Shown here piece after piece: positions 49,901-57,499 of a stretch of 64,000 nucleotides of DNA (the stretch's first letter is position 1; each line of letters begins with the position of its first letter). The stretch is from Ctena decussata (Eukaryota; Mollusca; Bivalvia; Lucinida; Lucinidae). The translations under genes and the position numbers were made by a program. The DNA lies in NCBI GenBank assembly GCA_963989385.1, contig OZ022501.1, positions 21,476,102 through 21,540,101 on the forward strand, given 5' to 3'. Under the pieces are notes generated by a model, which saw only the letters and a program-made list of their open reading frames with translations, searched no databases and had not been told where the DNA came from.

Positions 49901-52900
49901 AGGTCCCGTCTCCATATGACCTCGTTGTTGGTGGGACGTTAAACCCGAGTTCACTCACTCACTCACTATAAAATAAGCCCAGTGGTCTGACTGGGACCTA
50001 CTAAAATGAGTTGTAACTCAATAAGGAAAAGTGTCTTTGTATTGTGTTTGGTATCATCTTAAAGACAAAATGCAGTGCTTTCAGTAAATGCATAGCAGTT
50101 GTACCCAGCATGTCCCTAAACAAAGTCAGGAGGCCATTTGCAAATCTTTTCGAACGCCCCTCATATACACAATAATGACTGCTATAAAGGGTATCTACAC
50201 GGGGTATTCTATAACAAAACTTCAGATAAGGTGGGAATTGAGAACAAATCTGAGAAATGAATATGTGTTCTGACCCCTAATTGGAACTGCCTCGGCAAGA
50301 CCGTCTAATGGCGAGTCTCAAAATGTATTTTCAGAAATATGAAAACCTGTCCCTTGATTCTTCCTATTAACCCTTCTTATCTGCAGCACTGTATAAATAC
50401 ATACATGAGCCACGACACAAGAAAACCAACAAAGTGGCATGTGCGCAATGTGAAGACTTGTATCAGCCTGGGCAGGGGCCCAGTCTGATCAGAGTCTTCG
50501 TTGTTTGCTGAAAGGGTAGCTGAGATTCTAAGCTAGCTTCATGCAAACAGCTAAGACTGATCAAACTAGGTGGATGGCAAGGCTGATCTGGGTCTTCGCT
50601 GGGTGCACGTCACTTTGTTTTGTTGTGTTGCAGCTCCATATGTTCTTACTTGGAAGGCATATGAAATCTCACGCCACTAACAATGAACTACAACACAACA
50701 ATGTAATGATATTATCTATATCAAAATACTTACCTCGGAAGGCATATGAAATCTCACGCCACTAACAATGAACTACAACACAACAATGTAATGATATTAT
50801 CTATATCAAAATACTTACCCCACTAATGAAAGTTTCCCTGCGTACCCCTCCATTGTATCTTGGAGAGCCTCTATCCATTCTTCTGTCCTTGTAGAAACCT
50901 ACATACCAAATTCAAATGTTATAAATTTATCGGTCTTAAAATGACCTCTAGAACACATGCAGGTTCTTTAGTGCTCAAGTATCACTGATTCTAAGATCTA
51001 ACCTGACCATGAGTCTGTAATTTTTGTTTAACTTGGGTTTCCTATTATCATGAAAATACATAGAAACACACAACATTTCTCAACTGTCTTACAAATTGAT
51101 GTATCAAGACAGAAACAAAAGGGTCCTGAGGCCTGAATCGCTCACCCTAGAAAGAAGGTCAAAGGTCAAGCTAGGGTCATCATATGAACATAGATGACAG
51201 TATATGAATCCCAAATGCTGTATACCAAGTGTCACTGACACAGGCAATGTGGTTCTAGATAAAAAATTTCAAAGTTTTTTTTATCATACTGAATACGAGT
51301 AACTTTGATCAACAAAGAATGACCTTGACATCTGGTACTCAAAAACCTTCATGTACTCATTTAGTTGACTATATACCAACTCGATTCCAACTGATCGAGG
51401 ATTGGGAGGAGAAATGTTTGAAACTGCTGAAGTATGAGAAATCTTAGTCAAAGGTCAAAGAATAAACTTGACCCCTGGTACTTATAAACCTTCATAAACT
51501 CATTTAACTGAATGTACATCGTAACTTTGATACTTAAGTCTTCAACAATTTAATCTTATTGTATTTTCTCAAACGGAAGCATAAGGAAGCAAATCAAACA
51601 TTGCCAGAAAGTCAAGGACAACCAAGTCATGCTTCAAACAAATCTGACAATACTCCAATACTTCATGCTCTATTATTGTTTCAAGGCCATCAATCTTTTG
51701 GTTCTTTTGAGAAGATTTTTCAAAGGTTTTACCATCACTGGGTGTGGCGGCCATGTGACCAGGAAGATTTTATTTACTCCAACCCCTGAAGGCTCCCTAT
51801 GAGATTTGGTTCCAGTCAGCCAATGGCTTGACTTTGCCGTAAAAAAAAAAGCATCAACCCATGGTCATCATTTTAGCACATTTGATAGCTGCTGTATGCA
51901 AAGTTTCAAGGCCATTGGTCTTTGGGCTCGATAGAATTTTTTTTTTATAAGGCTTTTACCATTTATGGGCATGACAGCCTTGTTGGTCATGTGACTAGGA
52001 TCAATGCACAAATCGTTCCTCCAGACCCCTGGAGACCACATATGAAATTTGACTATTCTGCCCAGTGGGTTTGGAAAAGTCCTTTGCAAATGTTGAATGG
52101 CTGACAGACAACAATGTAATAGGCGCAGATGAGCTAGAAAGTGTCGAAAATTTACTTAGGTAATTTTGGTGGCCAACCAAAAAACTCACTTTCAGTATTA
52201 TCAATTTTAATATATGGTAAAGATACAATGTAACAGTGTAGAATCATTGTCTTGAATTTGTTTATATTGCACTGCTAGATGGGGAAACTTGTTTTCATAA
52301 ACCTAGGTTAATGTATGCATAAAGGAAGTCACTTAGCTTCATCCAATCTAAAGGGAGATGCTTCCATACAACTTTGGTCTTGCCTATAATCATGATACCG
52401 TAATGACCCTAAATATCCGGACAGAGAGGTCCAAGCAAACATTGTAGACCAGATCAAACTGCTCCAAAAGGAGCAGTTTGATCAGGGTCTACAATGTTTG
52501 CCATTCACTAAACATCATTTTGATGCATTAACATGTGTAAACCCACTTTGTAAGAATTTTCGAACAATAATTCTCAGACTTTCAGATGTCCGAAATTTTA
52601 GGGTCATTATGGGTAATATACATTTTCACAACTCCTTCAGCTTAAGATGTATGGGTACACCTCCATGTTTTTCTGCTGTTTTTATAGGAATATAACTTTC
52701 GTAACTTCGTGTGTGCTATCCTAGGAGATGAAACTCCAAAAAGGGGGTCTACACTTAAGGCAAGCTTTCCTTTGAGCTGATCCCTATAAAACTTTCTGAA
52801 TGTGTCCCATTCATCTTAAGACAAGAAGTGCTGACTAAACAGGGAATTAAGACTCCCAGTGTCCATGCATCTTCATCCTTGTGCCAATGTCTGGGTGCCT

Positions 52901-53082
52901 TCTGAATCTATATGTTCTTGGAAGAAATGTCTGAAACTGCTACCATTCTTCATACACCCATCATCACACATATAACAATGGGAAATTACCGACCTTCATT
53001 ACCTCTATCACGACCAAAATCTGGCCGTCCTCGCTTTGCTCTTGTTGGTCCCTCAAATCTTTCAAATGGTCGTCTGCGTGGT
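37795..53082 (-). CDS. YTHDC1: YTHDC1 (nuclear m6A reader), C-terminal exons (8 candidate exons, 5' part outside window)
   Basis: Minus-strand order: 53082-53003, 50898-50819, 50772-50734 (uncertain), 46617-46528, 41655-41584, 40880-40734, 38969-38913, 37974-37795 (TGA). Frame is continuous through all; the full set gives about 247 residues. YTHDC1 reads m6A in nuclear RNA and recruits splicing and export factors. Its YTH domain would lie upstream, beyond 64 kb. The visible C-terminal region runs R/G-rich (RRRPFERFEGPTRAKRGRPD), then GVRRETFISG, SYNDYMREF plus prolines, a Y/S/P segment, and finally YDRDVEDFLRRT with an RE/RD/RS tail. Human YTHDC1 has the same order (GVRR.VFLNG, SYNDYVREF with prolines, YDMRVDDFLRRT, RE/RD tail). 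This is recognition from memory of the family, so a search should confirm it. Confidence 0.87.
38070..38290. repeat. Family F inverted-repeat MITE in the last YTHDC1 intron
   Basis: ttaaagggagccaacttttg, hairpin gaatttgctccta/agagcaaattctcc, then ccctttgagaagggaggca. 38290-38900 has no further recognised element. Confidence 0.6.
38913..38969 (-). CDS. YTHDC1: YTHDC1 exon, 19 residues
   Basis: 57 nt, phase 0/0, encoding GSRTESGYEMSGRYSSTGN. Acceptor gtttttcag, donor gtaagt. Ser/Gly/Tyr-rich linker with no recognisable domain; supported by splice signals and phase. Confidence 0.75.
39018..39310 (+). mobile_element. Poly(T) tract followed by a diverged tRNA-derived SINE
   Basis: A ~20-nt T run at 39019-39039, then tagggttgagtagctatggt, gttcaaattcct, gggccagtcagcggctgaaa and aaccagctgtaaatgggtac. 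Head and body order is SINE-like; assignment is tentative. Confidence 0.5.
39358..40240. mobile_element. 883-bp TIR element with seven copies of an AGTGCAAGACTAGTCTAACT motif
   Basis: Ends tcgagggcttagtgcaagac and its inverse (cagtcttgcactgagccctc). The motif also lies near 39574, 39759, 39797 and 39822 (the last two inverted to each other), and 40038. No transposase frame. Lies in the YTHDC1 intron between exons 40734 and 38969. Confidence 0.8.
40329..40571 (+). mobile_element. Fold-back MITE, family A
   Basis: ttgagccgcgacacgacaaa then accaacaatgtggcatgtgt; far end actttgttggttttgtcatg then tcgaggctca. Confidence 0.87.
40734..40880 (-). CDS. YTHDC1: YTHDC1 exon: Pro/Tyr/Ser segment
   Basis: 147 nt, phase 0/0, 49 residues starting PQPYMDQSMAHGYPGYERPR and ending SPSGHSRSRSEKRS. 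The SR dipeptides begin here. Acceptor ttgtttcag, donor gtgagt. Confidence 0.85.
41225..41437. mobile_element. TTAA-type MITE, family E
   Basis: ttaaccattaaagaacc at the left; centre gaggtggctcattatgagcc then acctcatgtgg; right attttcatttttggagc. The right TTAA is lost. Confidence 0.65.
41584..41655 (-). CDS. YTHDC1: YTHDC1 exon: SYNDYMREF and proline cluster
   Basis: 72 nt, phase 0/0, encoding SYNDYMREFVHRAPPPPMPP and FGQM. Acceptor gtttcag, donor gtaaga. One of the two clearest matches to vertebrate YTHDC1 (SYNDYVREF, then a proline run). Confidence 0.9.
41909..42333 (+). mobile_element. Fold-back MITE, family A, interrupted by a reverse SINE S3
   Basis: atgagccacaacacaacaaa at left and actttgttggtttagtcgtg then ttgcggctca at right. 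Between about 41996 and 42172 lies a reverse S3 SINE (gaaccccaattacagtagga, tgctagatcagtaggtcagc, gcttaacccactgagc). gcccagtatgatcag precedes and follows it, the likely target duplication. Confidence 0.82.
41998..42166 (-). mobile_element. tRNA-derived SINE (family S3), reverse
   Basis: Nested inside the family A MITE. Both flanks read cccagtatgatcag (41980-41993 and about 42167-42180). Confidence 0.8.
42513..42582. mobile_element. 60-bp perfect palindrome flanked by TTAA
   Basis: 42518-42577 is exactly self-complementary with no spacer, centred on ccatgg; arm includes gcactcagaacggccaaaac. TTAA lies at 42513-42516 and 42579-42582. Probably a minimal TTAA-targeting MITE. Confidence 0.85.
42585..42735 (-). 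repeat. Reverse SINE S3 3' portion
   Basis: ttccacagtatttgtcttat, aatggaagggtaataatgaa and aggctgagggcaaatgaaac are the inverse of the S3 body, with the tRNA head missing or diverged. Confidence 0.45.
42773..42975 (+). mobile_element. tRNA-derived SINE (family S3)
   Basis: tatctcagtgggttaagcac then tgggtttgagttctgctata, body caaacagggtcccactgcac, end caagccatccatccatc. Confidence 0.82.
43129..43610. mobile_element. TIR element with tgtgacagtgcctg ends
   Basis: atatgtgacagtgtctggca then ttttgag at left and ctcaaaatctcaggcactgt then cacatat at right. About 475 bp with palindromic subterminal sequence; no protein. Confidence 0.6.
43682..43860 (+). mobile_element. Fold-back MITE, family B (diverged)
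   Basis: cagagttccatataagaagg to ccccttcttatctggagctc; inner arms aaaacatacgttgtgatcc and caatgtatgttttcatggg. Confidence 0.75.
44252..44503 (+). mobile_element. Fold-back MITE, family A
   Basis: atgagccgcgacacgtgaaa then accaacaaagtggttatgcg; a small internal duplication gcttgggaatccgc; far end actttgttggtttgtcgtgt then cgctgc. Confidence 0.82.
44791..45300 (+). mobile_element. tRNA-derived SINE (family S3) interrupted by a 296-bp palindrome
   Basis: Head ccccagtagctcagtgagtt and ggttcaagacctgcagg up to 44890, resuming at 45187 with aacagggttccattgcacac and ending tcacccatcc. Confidence 0.85.
44891..45186. mobile_element. 296-bp fold-back element with 5-bp target duplication
   Basis: Ends cacagggtataatcgattc and its inverse. 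AACAG at 44886-44890 and 45187-45191. Both arms contain repeated ~30-bp units built on gcttcctgcagagactgtcc-like sequence. Open frames on both strands through it are by-products of the repeat. Confidence 0.88.
45560..46196 (+). mobile_element. 5'-truncated non-LTR retrotransposon (LINE) 3' end
   Basis: 45614-45844 reads KEIFKQSLIFSGPVIWNNLP then AWLKNSDSVDSFHKCCIKWI, the W-N-L-P and S-x-x-x-F-K/H pattern common at the C-terminus of CR1/L2/jockey-group reverse transcriptases. A T-rich 3' UTR and an ATT microsatellite tail at 46168-46196 follow. The upstream enzyme is missing. Confidence 0.72.
46265..46467 (+). mobile_element. Fold-back MITE, family B
   Basis: cagagctctagataagaggg to the mirrored end. 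ACCATT at 46259-46264 and 46468-46473 is a possible target duplication. Lies just downstream of the 46.5-kb YTHDC1 exon on the transcribed strand. Confidence 0.88.
46528..46617 (-). CDS. YTHDC1: YTHDC1 candidate cassette exon, Tyr/Ser-rich
   Basis: 90 nt, phase 0/0, acceptor attccag, donor gtatta. Encodes PYDSAAAYYTSSNPDYYTSS and then SGANKSRSTE. It lies between the exons for GVRRETFISG and SYNDYMREF, which are adjacent in the vertebrate protein, so it is probably a skippable or lineage-specific exon. Confidence 0.65.
46970..47310. repeat. Family F inverted-repeat MITE (diverged)
   Basis: cttttgtgacttcctgtttg, ggctctgcccttaaaggaaa, aaatctttccttaaagagtt and attgagaaggggacaggta follow the family F order. 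Confidence 0.5.
47563..47727 (+). mobile_element. TIR MITE, family J, abutting a family C MITE
   Basis: gggcctagttgttcaaagca to ttgaacaactgggg; its end overlaps the ggggcc start of the family C copy that follows. Confidence 0.65.
47724..47946 (+). mobile_element. Fold-back MITE, family C
   Basis: ggggccgtattcataaaacg to cgtattc-mirrored ggcccc; centre ggaggaacagtcttacaaag. Confidence 0.87.
48188..48478 (+). mobile_element. Fold-back MITE, family A, with a ~44-bp internal duplication
   Basis: atgagccgcgacacgacaaa and its mirrored end cgtgtcgcggctca. The block acttaacgaatagtctgatc to gccaaggctgatctga is present twice (near 48328 and 48378). Confidence 0.87.
48958..50163. mobile_element. Mariner-like TIR element without recognisable transposase, with nested SINE
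   Basis: TA-flanked ends cgaggggcattcgaaaagtt then ttgcaaatg, and the inverse at 50135-50163 (ttcgaacgcccctca). About 1.2 kb including an S2 SINE at 49687-49970. Open frames inside show no DDE or helix-turn-helix signature. Confidence 0.7.
49687..49970 (+). mobile_element. tRNA-derived SINE (family S2) with duplicated 3' body
   Basis: Head gagcggctgtagcgtagtgg and gcaagttcgatcccc. The body ctccggtctttcggatgaga through gttaaacccgagttcactca appears twice in series (49778-49868, 49870-49965), ending in a CACT repeat. Confidence 0.82.
50165..50395. repeat. Degenerate family B fold-back
   Basis: tgttctgacccctaattgga then actgcctcggcaagaccgtc and a right end cccttcttatctgcagcact. Confidence 0.5.
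50404..50642 (+). mobile_element. Fold-back MITE, family A (diverged)
   Basis: catgagccacgacacaagaa then aaccaacaaagtggcatgtg; far end cactttgttttgttgtgttg then cagctcc. Confidence 0.8.
50652..50819. repeat. 85-bp tandem duplication spanning a YTHDC1 splice donor
   Basis: ggaaggcatatgaaatctca to atcaaaatacttacctc occurs at 50652-50736 and again at 50737-50819 with no visible difference until the last bases. On the minus strand each unit begins with the gtaagtattttgatatag donor sequence. Confidence 0.95.
50734..50772 (-). CDS. Candidate 39-nt YTHDC1 microexon in an 85-bp tandem duplication
   Basis: Bounded by ttgtgttgtag and GAG|gtaagt. Encodes FIVSGVRFHMPSE, phase 0/0. The intron separating it from the upstream exon would be only 46 nt. 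The segment lies in an 85-bp tandem duplication whose second copy (50650-50687) would give a 38-nt, frame-breaking version. Human YTHDC1 has no equivalent here as far as I recall. Inclusion in mRNA is unproven. Confidence 0.35.
50819..50898 (-). CDS. YTHDC1: YTHDC1 exon ending GVRRETFISG
   Basis: 80 nt. Acceptor tatgtag at 50899-50900; the alternative acceptor nearer the Asp codon would bring a stop in frame, so this one is chosen. Encodes FYKDRRMDRGSPRYNGGVRR and ETFISG, ending phase 0 at GGG|gtaagt. Reading through the donor gives a stop within a few codons. Confidence 0.85.
51116..52130 (-). repeat. Diverged Helentron-like core (agctcacc type)
   Basis: Left end gtcctgaggcctgaatcgct then caccct resembles the aacaagagggcc...ctcacctg 3' ends seen at 59.4 and 62.3 kb. 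Interior has loosely repeated ggtcaaagaat(a/g)aac/cttgac, ttcaaggccat and catgtgac blocks. The opposite end is not identified. Confidence 0.5.
52396..52620. mobile_element. TIR MITE, family D
   Basis: taccgtaatgaccctaaata at left and attttagggtcattatggg at right; central palindrome gatcaaactgctccaaaagg then agcagtttgatc. Confidence 0.75.
53003..53082 (-). CDS. YTHDC1: YTHDC1 exon: Arg/Gly-rich segment
   Basis: 80 nt; its first base finishes an upstream codon, then PRRRPFERFEGPTRAKRGRP and DFGRDRG. Donor G|gtaatg leaves one base, completed by GT of the next exon. The acceptor is preceded by attttcag. No upstream exon is recognisable up to 64 kb, so the preceding intron exceeds about 10.9 kb. 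Confidence 0.85.
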
Positions 53083-53494
53083 CTGAAAATTGAAATCATT
53101 GCATGGCTATGTAAATTTCGTGTTTTGCGTAAATAAAGCAAAACTCAACATTAAGTACATGTATATAGTATATATGGACATAAAATTGAAATGTGTCAAA
53201 TGACTTAGAACTTTAAAATTCTTAAAAAAAAAAATAAAAAGCATGCAGAAATACAAAGCTGAACAGACACCCCCACCCTCTTCCCAACCCAACCAACCCA
53301 CATTGATGTCTACAAATCACTGAAATGACATTCAGCTTTCATGTAAAAATATGGAGTCGGAAGGTAAGAATCTGTAAAGTTCCAAAAGCATTTGACTTTG
53401 TACTAAGATCATATTCTACCATTATGTTTTGAGGTTTCTTTATACATTATTCATTTGACAGAAATGTTGGTATGATGCTAACATTTTAACAGCT

Positions 53495-53717
53495 GGGGCC
53501 GTATTCATAAAGCCACTTAAGTCGTTGCTATACGGTTGCTAAGGCTAAATATCTATAAAGGAGATTCCCTACAACTATGAAATTTGCTCTGGAGGAACAG
53601 TCTTACAAAGACTGTTCCTCCAGAGCAAATTTCATAGTTGTAGGGAATCTCCTTCAAAGAAATTTAGCCTTAGCAACAGCATAGCAACCACTTAAGTCGT
53701 TTTATGAATACGGCCCC
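53495..53717 (+). mobile_element. Fold-back MITE, family C
   Basis: ggggccgtattcataaagcc and mirrored end; centre gctctggaggaacagtctta. The interval 53083-53494 upstream is otherwise unremarkable intron. Confidence 0.87.
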
Positions 53718-54040
53718 TGGATGTGCTGGTAGGATGCTTACTGTTTTAGCTGATGAAATTACGATGTTTACAGTTGTGGCTGCTGGAAGTGTTGGTATGA
53801 TGCTTACTGTTTTAGCTGGTGGTAGTCTTGAAATAGTGCTTACAGTTCAAGCAATTGGCGTGTCCATTTGATGAATCATTTCGGCTAATGGAAGTGATGA
53901 AATGAAGTGTTTGTATCATTATGCTTGCAGATTTAGCTCCTGGAAGTGTTGGTACGATGCTTACAGTTTTTGCAAATGGATGTACTGGTTGATGCTTACA
54001 GTTTAAGCTTTTGGAAGAGTCAGTATGATACTAAGTTCTA

Positions 54041-54242
54041 CAGAGCCCTAGATAAGAGGGAGTAACTGGTGATAATTAGGGATAATTTTTGTTAATTCTG
54101 GATAAAAACATATGTTGTGAACCCCCATCTGAACCGTCTCAATGAGACGGTTCAGATGAGGGGTCACAACATATGGTTTTGATGAGAAATAAAGAAAATT
54201 ATCCCTCAATTATCATCAAATACCCCTCTTATCTAGGACTCT
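54041..54242 (+). mobile_element. Fold-back MITE, family B
   Basis: cagagccctagataagaggg to the mirrored end; centre ccgtctcaatgagacgg. Confidence 0.87.
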
Positions 54243-54739
54243 GGTTTTAGCTAAGCGCAATCTTCACATAATGCTTACAGTTTCAGCAGATGAATGTGTT
54301 GTTCGATGCTTTCAGTTTTACCAACATCTGTATGCATCATACCAACACCACCATGTTCTAAAACTGTATGTGTCATATATTTTACTTTTTCTACAATGGT
54401 AGCCAGCATGTAATCACTTCCATCTGCTAACCCTGTCAACATTATTGTGTTTAAGCCAGTGGAAGACTATGATGCTTACAGGCTTAGCAGATGGAAGTGA
54501 TCGCATGAAGCCTACAATTGTAGAATATGGAGGTGTTGGTATGATGCTTACATTTTTAGACGGTTGCTATGATGCTTCCCGTTTTAGAAGATGGAGGTGT
54601 TAGTATGATGGGAGTGTTTGTATGATGCTTACAGTTTCAGAAGATGCAGTGTTGACATGATGCTTACAGCTGTAGAAGACAGAGAGTTGTTATGAAGCCT
54701 GCAGTTTTTTGGGGGGGATGTGAAAATGAACTGCTGATA

Positions 54740-55663
54740 CGAGGGGAGTTCAATAAGTTTGTAGAACTCGGTATTTTTCTATATAATTCAAGATTTCTTT
54801 TTTCATTTTTGTGCAGCGTAAACTTTTGTCAGTTGAATGATAACAGCCGTTCAGTCAACATCTACATTTTTTGCTCTTACTGTTTGTTTGAAAACCTATA
54901 CCCATAGGCAAAAATGGAAAGTCAGAATATTGAGTTCAGAGCAGTCATAAAAGTTCCTCACTAAGGAGGGTGCAAACGCCAAAGCAATCCATTGGCATAT
55001 GGCTGATGTGTATGGTGAATGTAGCCCAAAGTATTCCACAGTGGCAACGTGGTCAGCAGAATTTAAACGTGGGTGAGACTCCTTAGAAGATAACCCAAGG
55101 CCAGGTCGCCCTGCTGATGTCATCGGCCAGGAGATGATCGACCGTGTTGAGAGACTTGTGCTAAGTGATCGCCAACTCAAAGTTGCCGAATTTGCTTCAG
55201 AATGTGGTATTTCTAATGGAAGTGTTTACACTATAATCCATGAACATTTAGGCATATCAAAAGTATCTGCCAGGTGGGTACCCAGAAACCTGAAAATGCA
55301 AGATCGTCAGCAAAGGGTGGAGTCCAGAGTTGCACAAGCGGCTATTCGTGAGTGCAAGTTCGAGCAGTTAAATCACCCGCCATACAGTCCAGACCTGGCC
55401 CCAGTGTTTATTATCTGTTTCGAAATTTGAAGTCCCACTTGCGTGGAAAAAGATTTCGGGAGGATGATGAGCTTAAGGCTGCTACAGAGGCTTGGTTTGA
55501 GGACCAAACAGACGACTTTTATTTCAAAGGCATAGACTGCTTAAGAGAAAAGTGGGCCAAATGCATTAAAGTAAAGGGGGACTATATTGAAAAATAATGT
55601 TGAAACCACCTTCCAATCTGTGAGTTAAACCCCGAGTTCTACAAACTTATTGAACTCCCCTCG
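54740..55663 (+). mobile_element. Mariner transposon remnant, internally deleted
   Basis: TA-flanked TIRs cgaggggagttcaataagtt then tgtagaactcgg, mirrored at the right end. 924 bp against about 1.3 kb for intact mariners. Confidence 0.88.
54914..55597 (+). pseudogene. Broken mariner transposase
   Basis: ATG at 54914 opens MESQNIEFRAVIK, then a one-base frameshift. The helix-turn-helix half reads ANAKAIHWHMADVYG with a TGA at about 55075-55077, then DNPRPGRPADVIGQEM, the linker typical of mariners. After RESRVAQ-like sequence near 55340 the central catalytic region is missing. The end resumes with HPPYSPDLAP, the motif holding the last Asp of the DD34D triad, another frameshift, and YYLFRNLKSHLRGKRF to the stop at 55597. 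Clearly non-functional. Confidence 0.88.
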
Positions 55664-56067
55664 TATGATGGCTACAGTTTTAGAAGATGGAGTGTTGGTA
55701 TGATGATTACATTTTTTTTGTGAAGATATGGTATGATGCTTACAACTGTAGAAGAGAAGAGCATTGCTATGATAGTTTTTTTTTTTGTTTAGATGGAGTG
55801 TTGGTATGATGCTTACAGTTATTTTTTATTTCTTTTTTAGATGGAGTGTTGGTACAATGCTTACAGTTTCAGTAGACCAGTATGTTGGTTTGATGTCTAC
55901 AGTTTTTGAAGATGAAGAAGTTGGTATGATTCCTACCTTTTTTCTTTGTGTGTGAAGATGGAGTGTTGGTATGATGGCTACAGTTTTAGTCAATGTTTAT
56001 GTTGGTTTGATACTTCCAGGTTTAGAAGACGGAGGTATTGGTATGATGCTTGAAGTTTAAAAGATGA

Positions 56068-56237
56068 AGTGAGTGAGTGAACTCGGGTTTAATGAACAAC
56101 CAACAACTATGTCATACTAAGACTGGACCTCTGTTTAAAGTCTCATCCAAAAGACCATAGAAGCCAGGGATCGATCTTGCTACCCCTGGACTGGTAATCT
56201 GCTGTGTTTTCCACTACACTACCTCTGCTCCTTTAGA
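56068..56237 (-). mobile_element. tRNA-derived SINE (family S2), reverse
   Basis: agtgagtgagtgaactcggg then tttaa at the left, agtctcatccaaaagacc, gggatcgatcttgctacc and tccactacactacctctgct at the right, the inverse of the 49.7-kb copy. Confidence 0.8.
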
Positions 56238-56334
56238 AGATGCAGGTGTGGTTTGATGCTTACAATTTTACAAGGACTGATCCAAAAGTAATCTCACTGT
56301 GTCCACTGTGCTTTTATTCATCATACCACTATCA

Positions 56335-56532
56335 CAAACAAGAGGACCACGAGGCCCTGACTCACTCACCTGATTTAAAAGGTCAAACAACAAACTAGGG
56401 TTATCATTTAAATAAACTTGATACATGTAGTTAGAAACTGTCAAAATATGAGAGACATTGGTTAAAGGTGAAAGAATGACCTTGACCTCTATTCCTAAAA
56501 AAATGTTCATGTTCTAATCTATCTGACACTAT
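56335..56532 (-). repeat. Fragment of an agctcacc-type Helentron-like element
   Basis: acaagaggaccacgaggccc then tgactcactcacctga with hairpin ggacc/ggccc-like, then aaaggtcaaacaac and agaatgaccttgacctc. Interrupted by the hAT-like element that follows. Confidence 0.55.
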
Positions 56533-56540
56533 TTATGAAC

Positions 56541-57360
56541 CAGGGCTACAGAAATTTTGAAATTCAAATCAGTCCGAACGGCCGATGACGTCATACGACC
56601 ATGAGTTCCACAATCCAAAATAGCCACGAAAACTAATGACTACTGACTTTTCATCCAAAAGAGTATACAAAACACAAGGTATGCAACTATGCATGCATAA
56701 CAATTCAACACCTCACGCATGCAAAACAATGACGATTTACTCAATTTGTTTGATTGGCCCATCACATAATTGCTGTTACACTTCAAAGAACCTAATTACC
56801 CCCTTTATGTTTATTGTCAACAAATTGGCCACACTTATTTGACCGCACACATGTCAGTTTCTAAATATAATTGCCAGGTAATTACTGACTGGTATCCTAG
56901 TCTACCTCGCTTTTCTATAGGTAATAAATTTATTCCCGTCATATGTAAAGGTAAATCCTGACTGTGTATCTATTACTAGATTTGCAGTCTATATTCGGAG
57001 TATAAAATTATACACAAAACCAGTCGGCAAGTGTGTTGAATTTAGCCAAAGGTCAAACTAGCCGATGACATGTTGTGTATTGAGAAAATAAACACCGTAT
57101 TTGCAGAAAAAATAGGGTGAATTGCTGTCACTGTCCTATGGAATCAAAGCAATGTCAACGGTTTTTCAGCAAGTACGCCACTTTCTAGCATATTCGCTGA
57201 TAATTATGGACAATTAATGGTATGACACTTGGCTAAATCCAGGTAATTGTGTCATTATACATCAGCAAGTTGTCGTTTTTCGGACCAAAAAAATGTGAAT
57301 CGCTTTTTTTTAACTCAAATTCGGTCAAAACCGTCAAAAATCCGGATTTCTGTAGCCCTG
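56541..57360. mobile_element. hAT-like non-autonomous element (820 bp)
   Basis: Ends cagggctacagaaattttg and the inverse (ggatttctgtagccctg). Flanks ttatgaac and taatgaac agree at 7 of 8 positions, fitting the 8-bp duplication of hAT elements. No transposase. Confidence 0.78.
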
Positions 57361-57499
57361 TAATGAACCTCTGCATTAAAATCTTCTACAAGGTCAAGGA
57401 ACTCATATATTTAAGCATTTTCCCATATAAAAAGTAAAAAGATAGGCAATGATAAGGAATTAATACAATCAAATTTCACATCCCACTCTAAAAACCAAA

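Larger units (their letters stand above)
53718..56262 (+). repeat. Degenerate minisatellite (about 35-45-bp unit) with three nested elements
   Basis: Unit approximates ttggtatgatgcttacagtt then ttagaagatggagtg; dozens of diverged copies. Interrupted by a family B MITE (54041-54242), a mariner remnant (54740-55663) and a reverse S2 SINE (56068-56237). Confidence 0.88.

Noticed and set aside
50650..50687. Second copy of the microexon as a coding exon
   Set aside because: It would be 38 nt and break the YTHDC1 frame.
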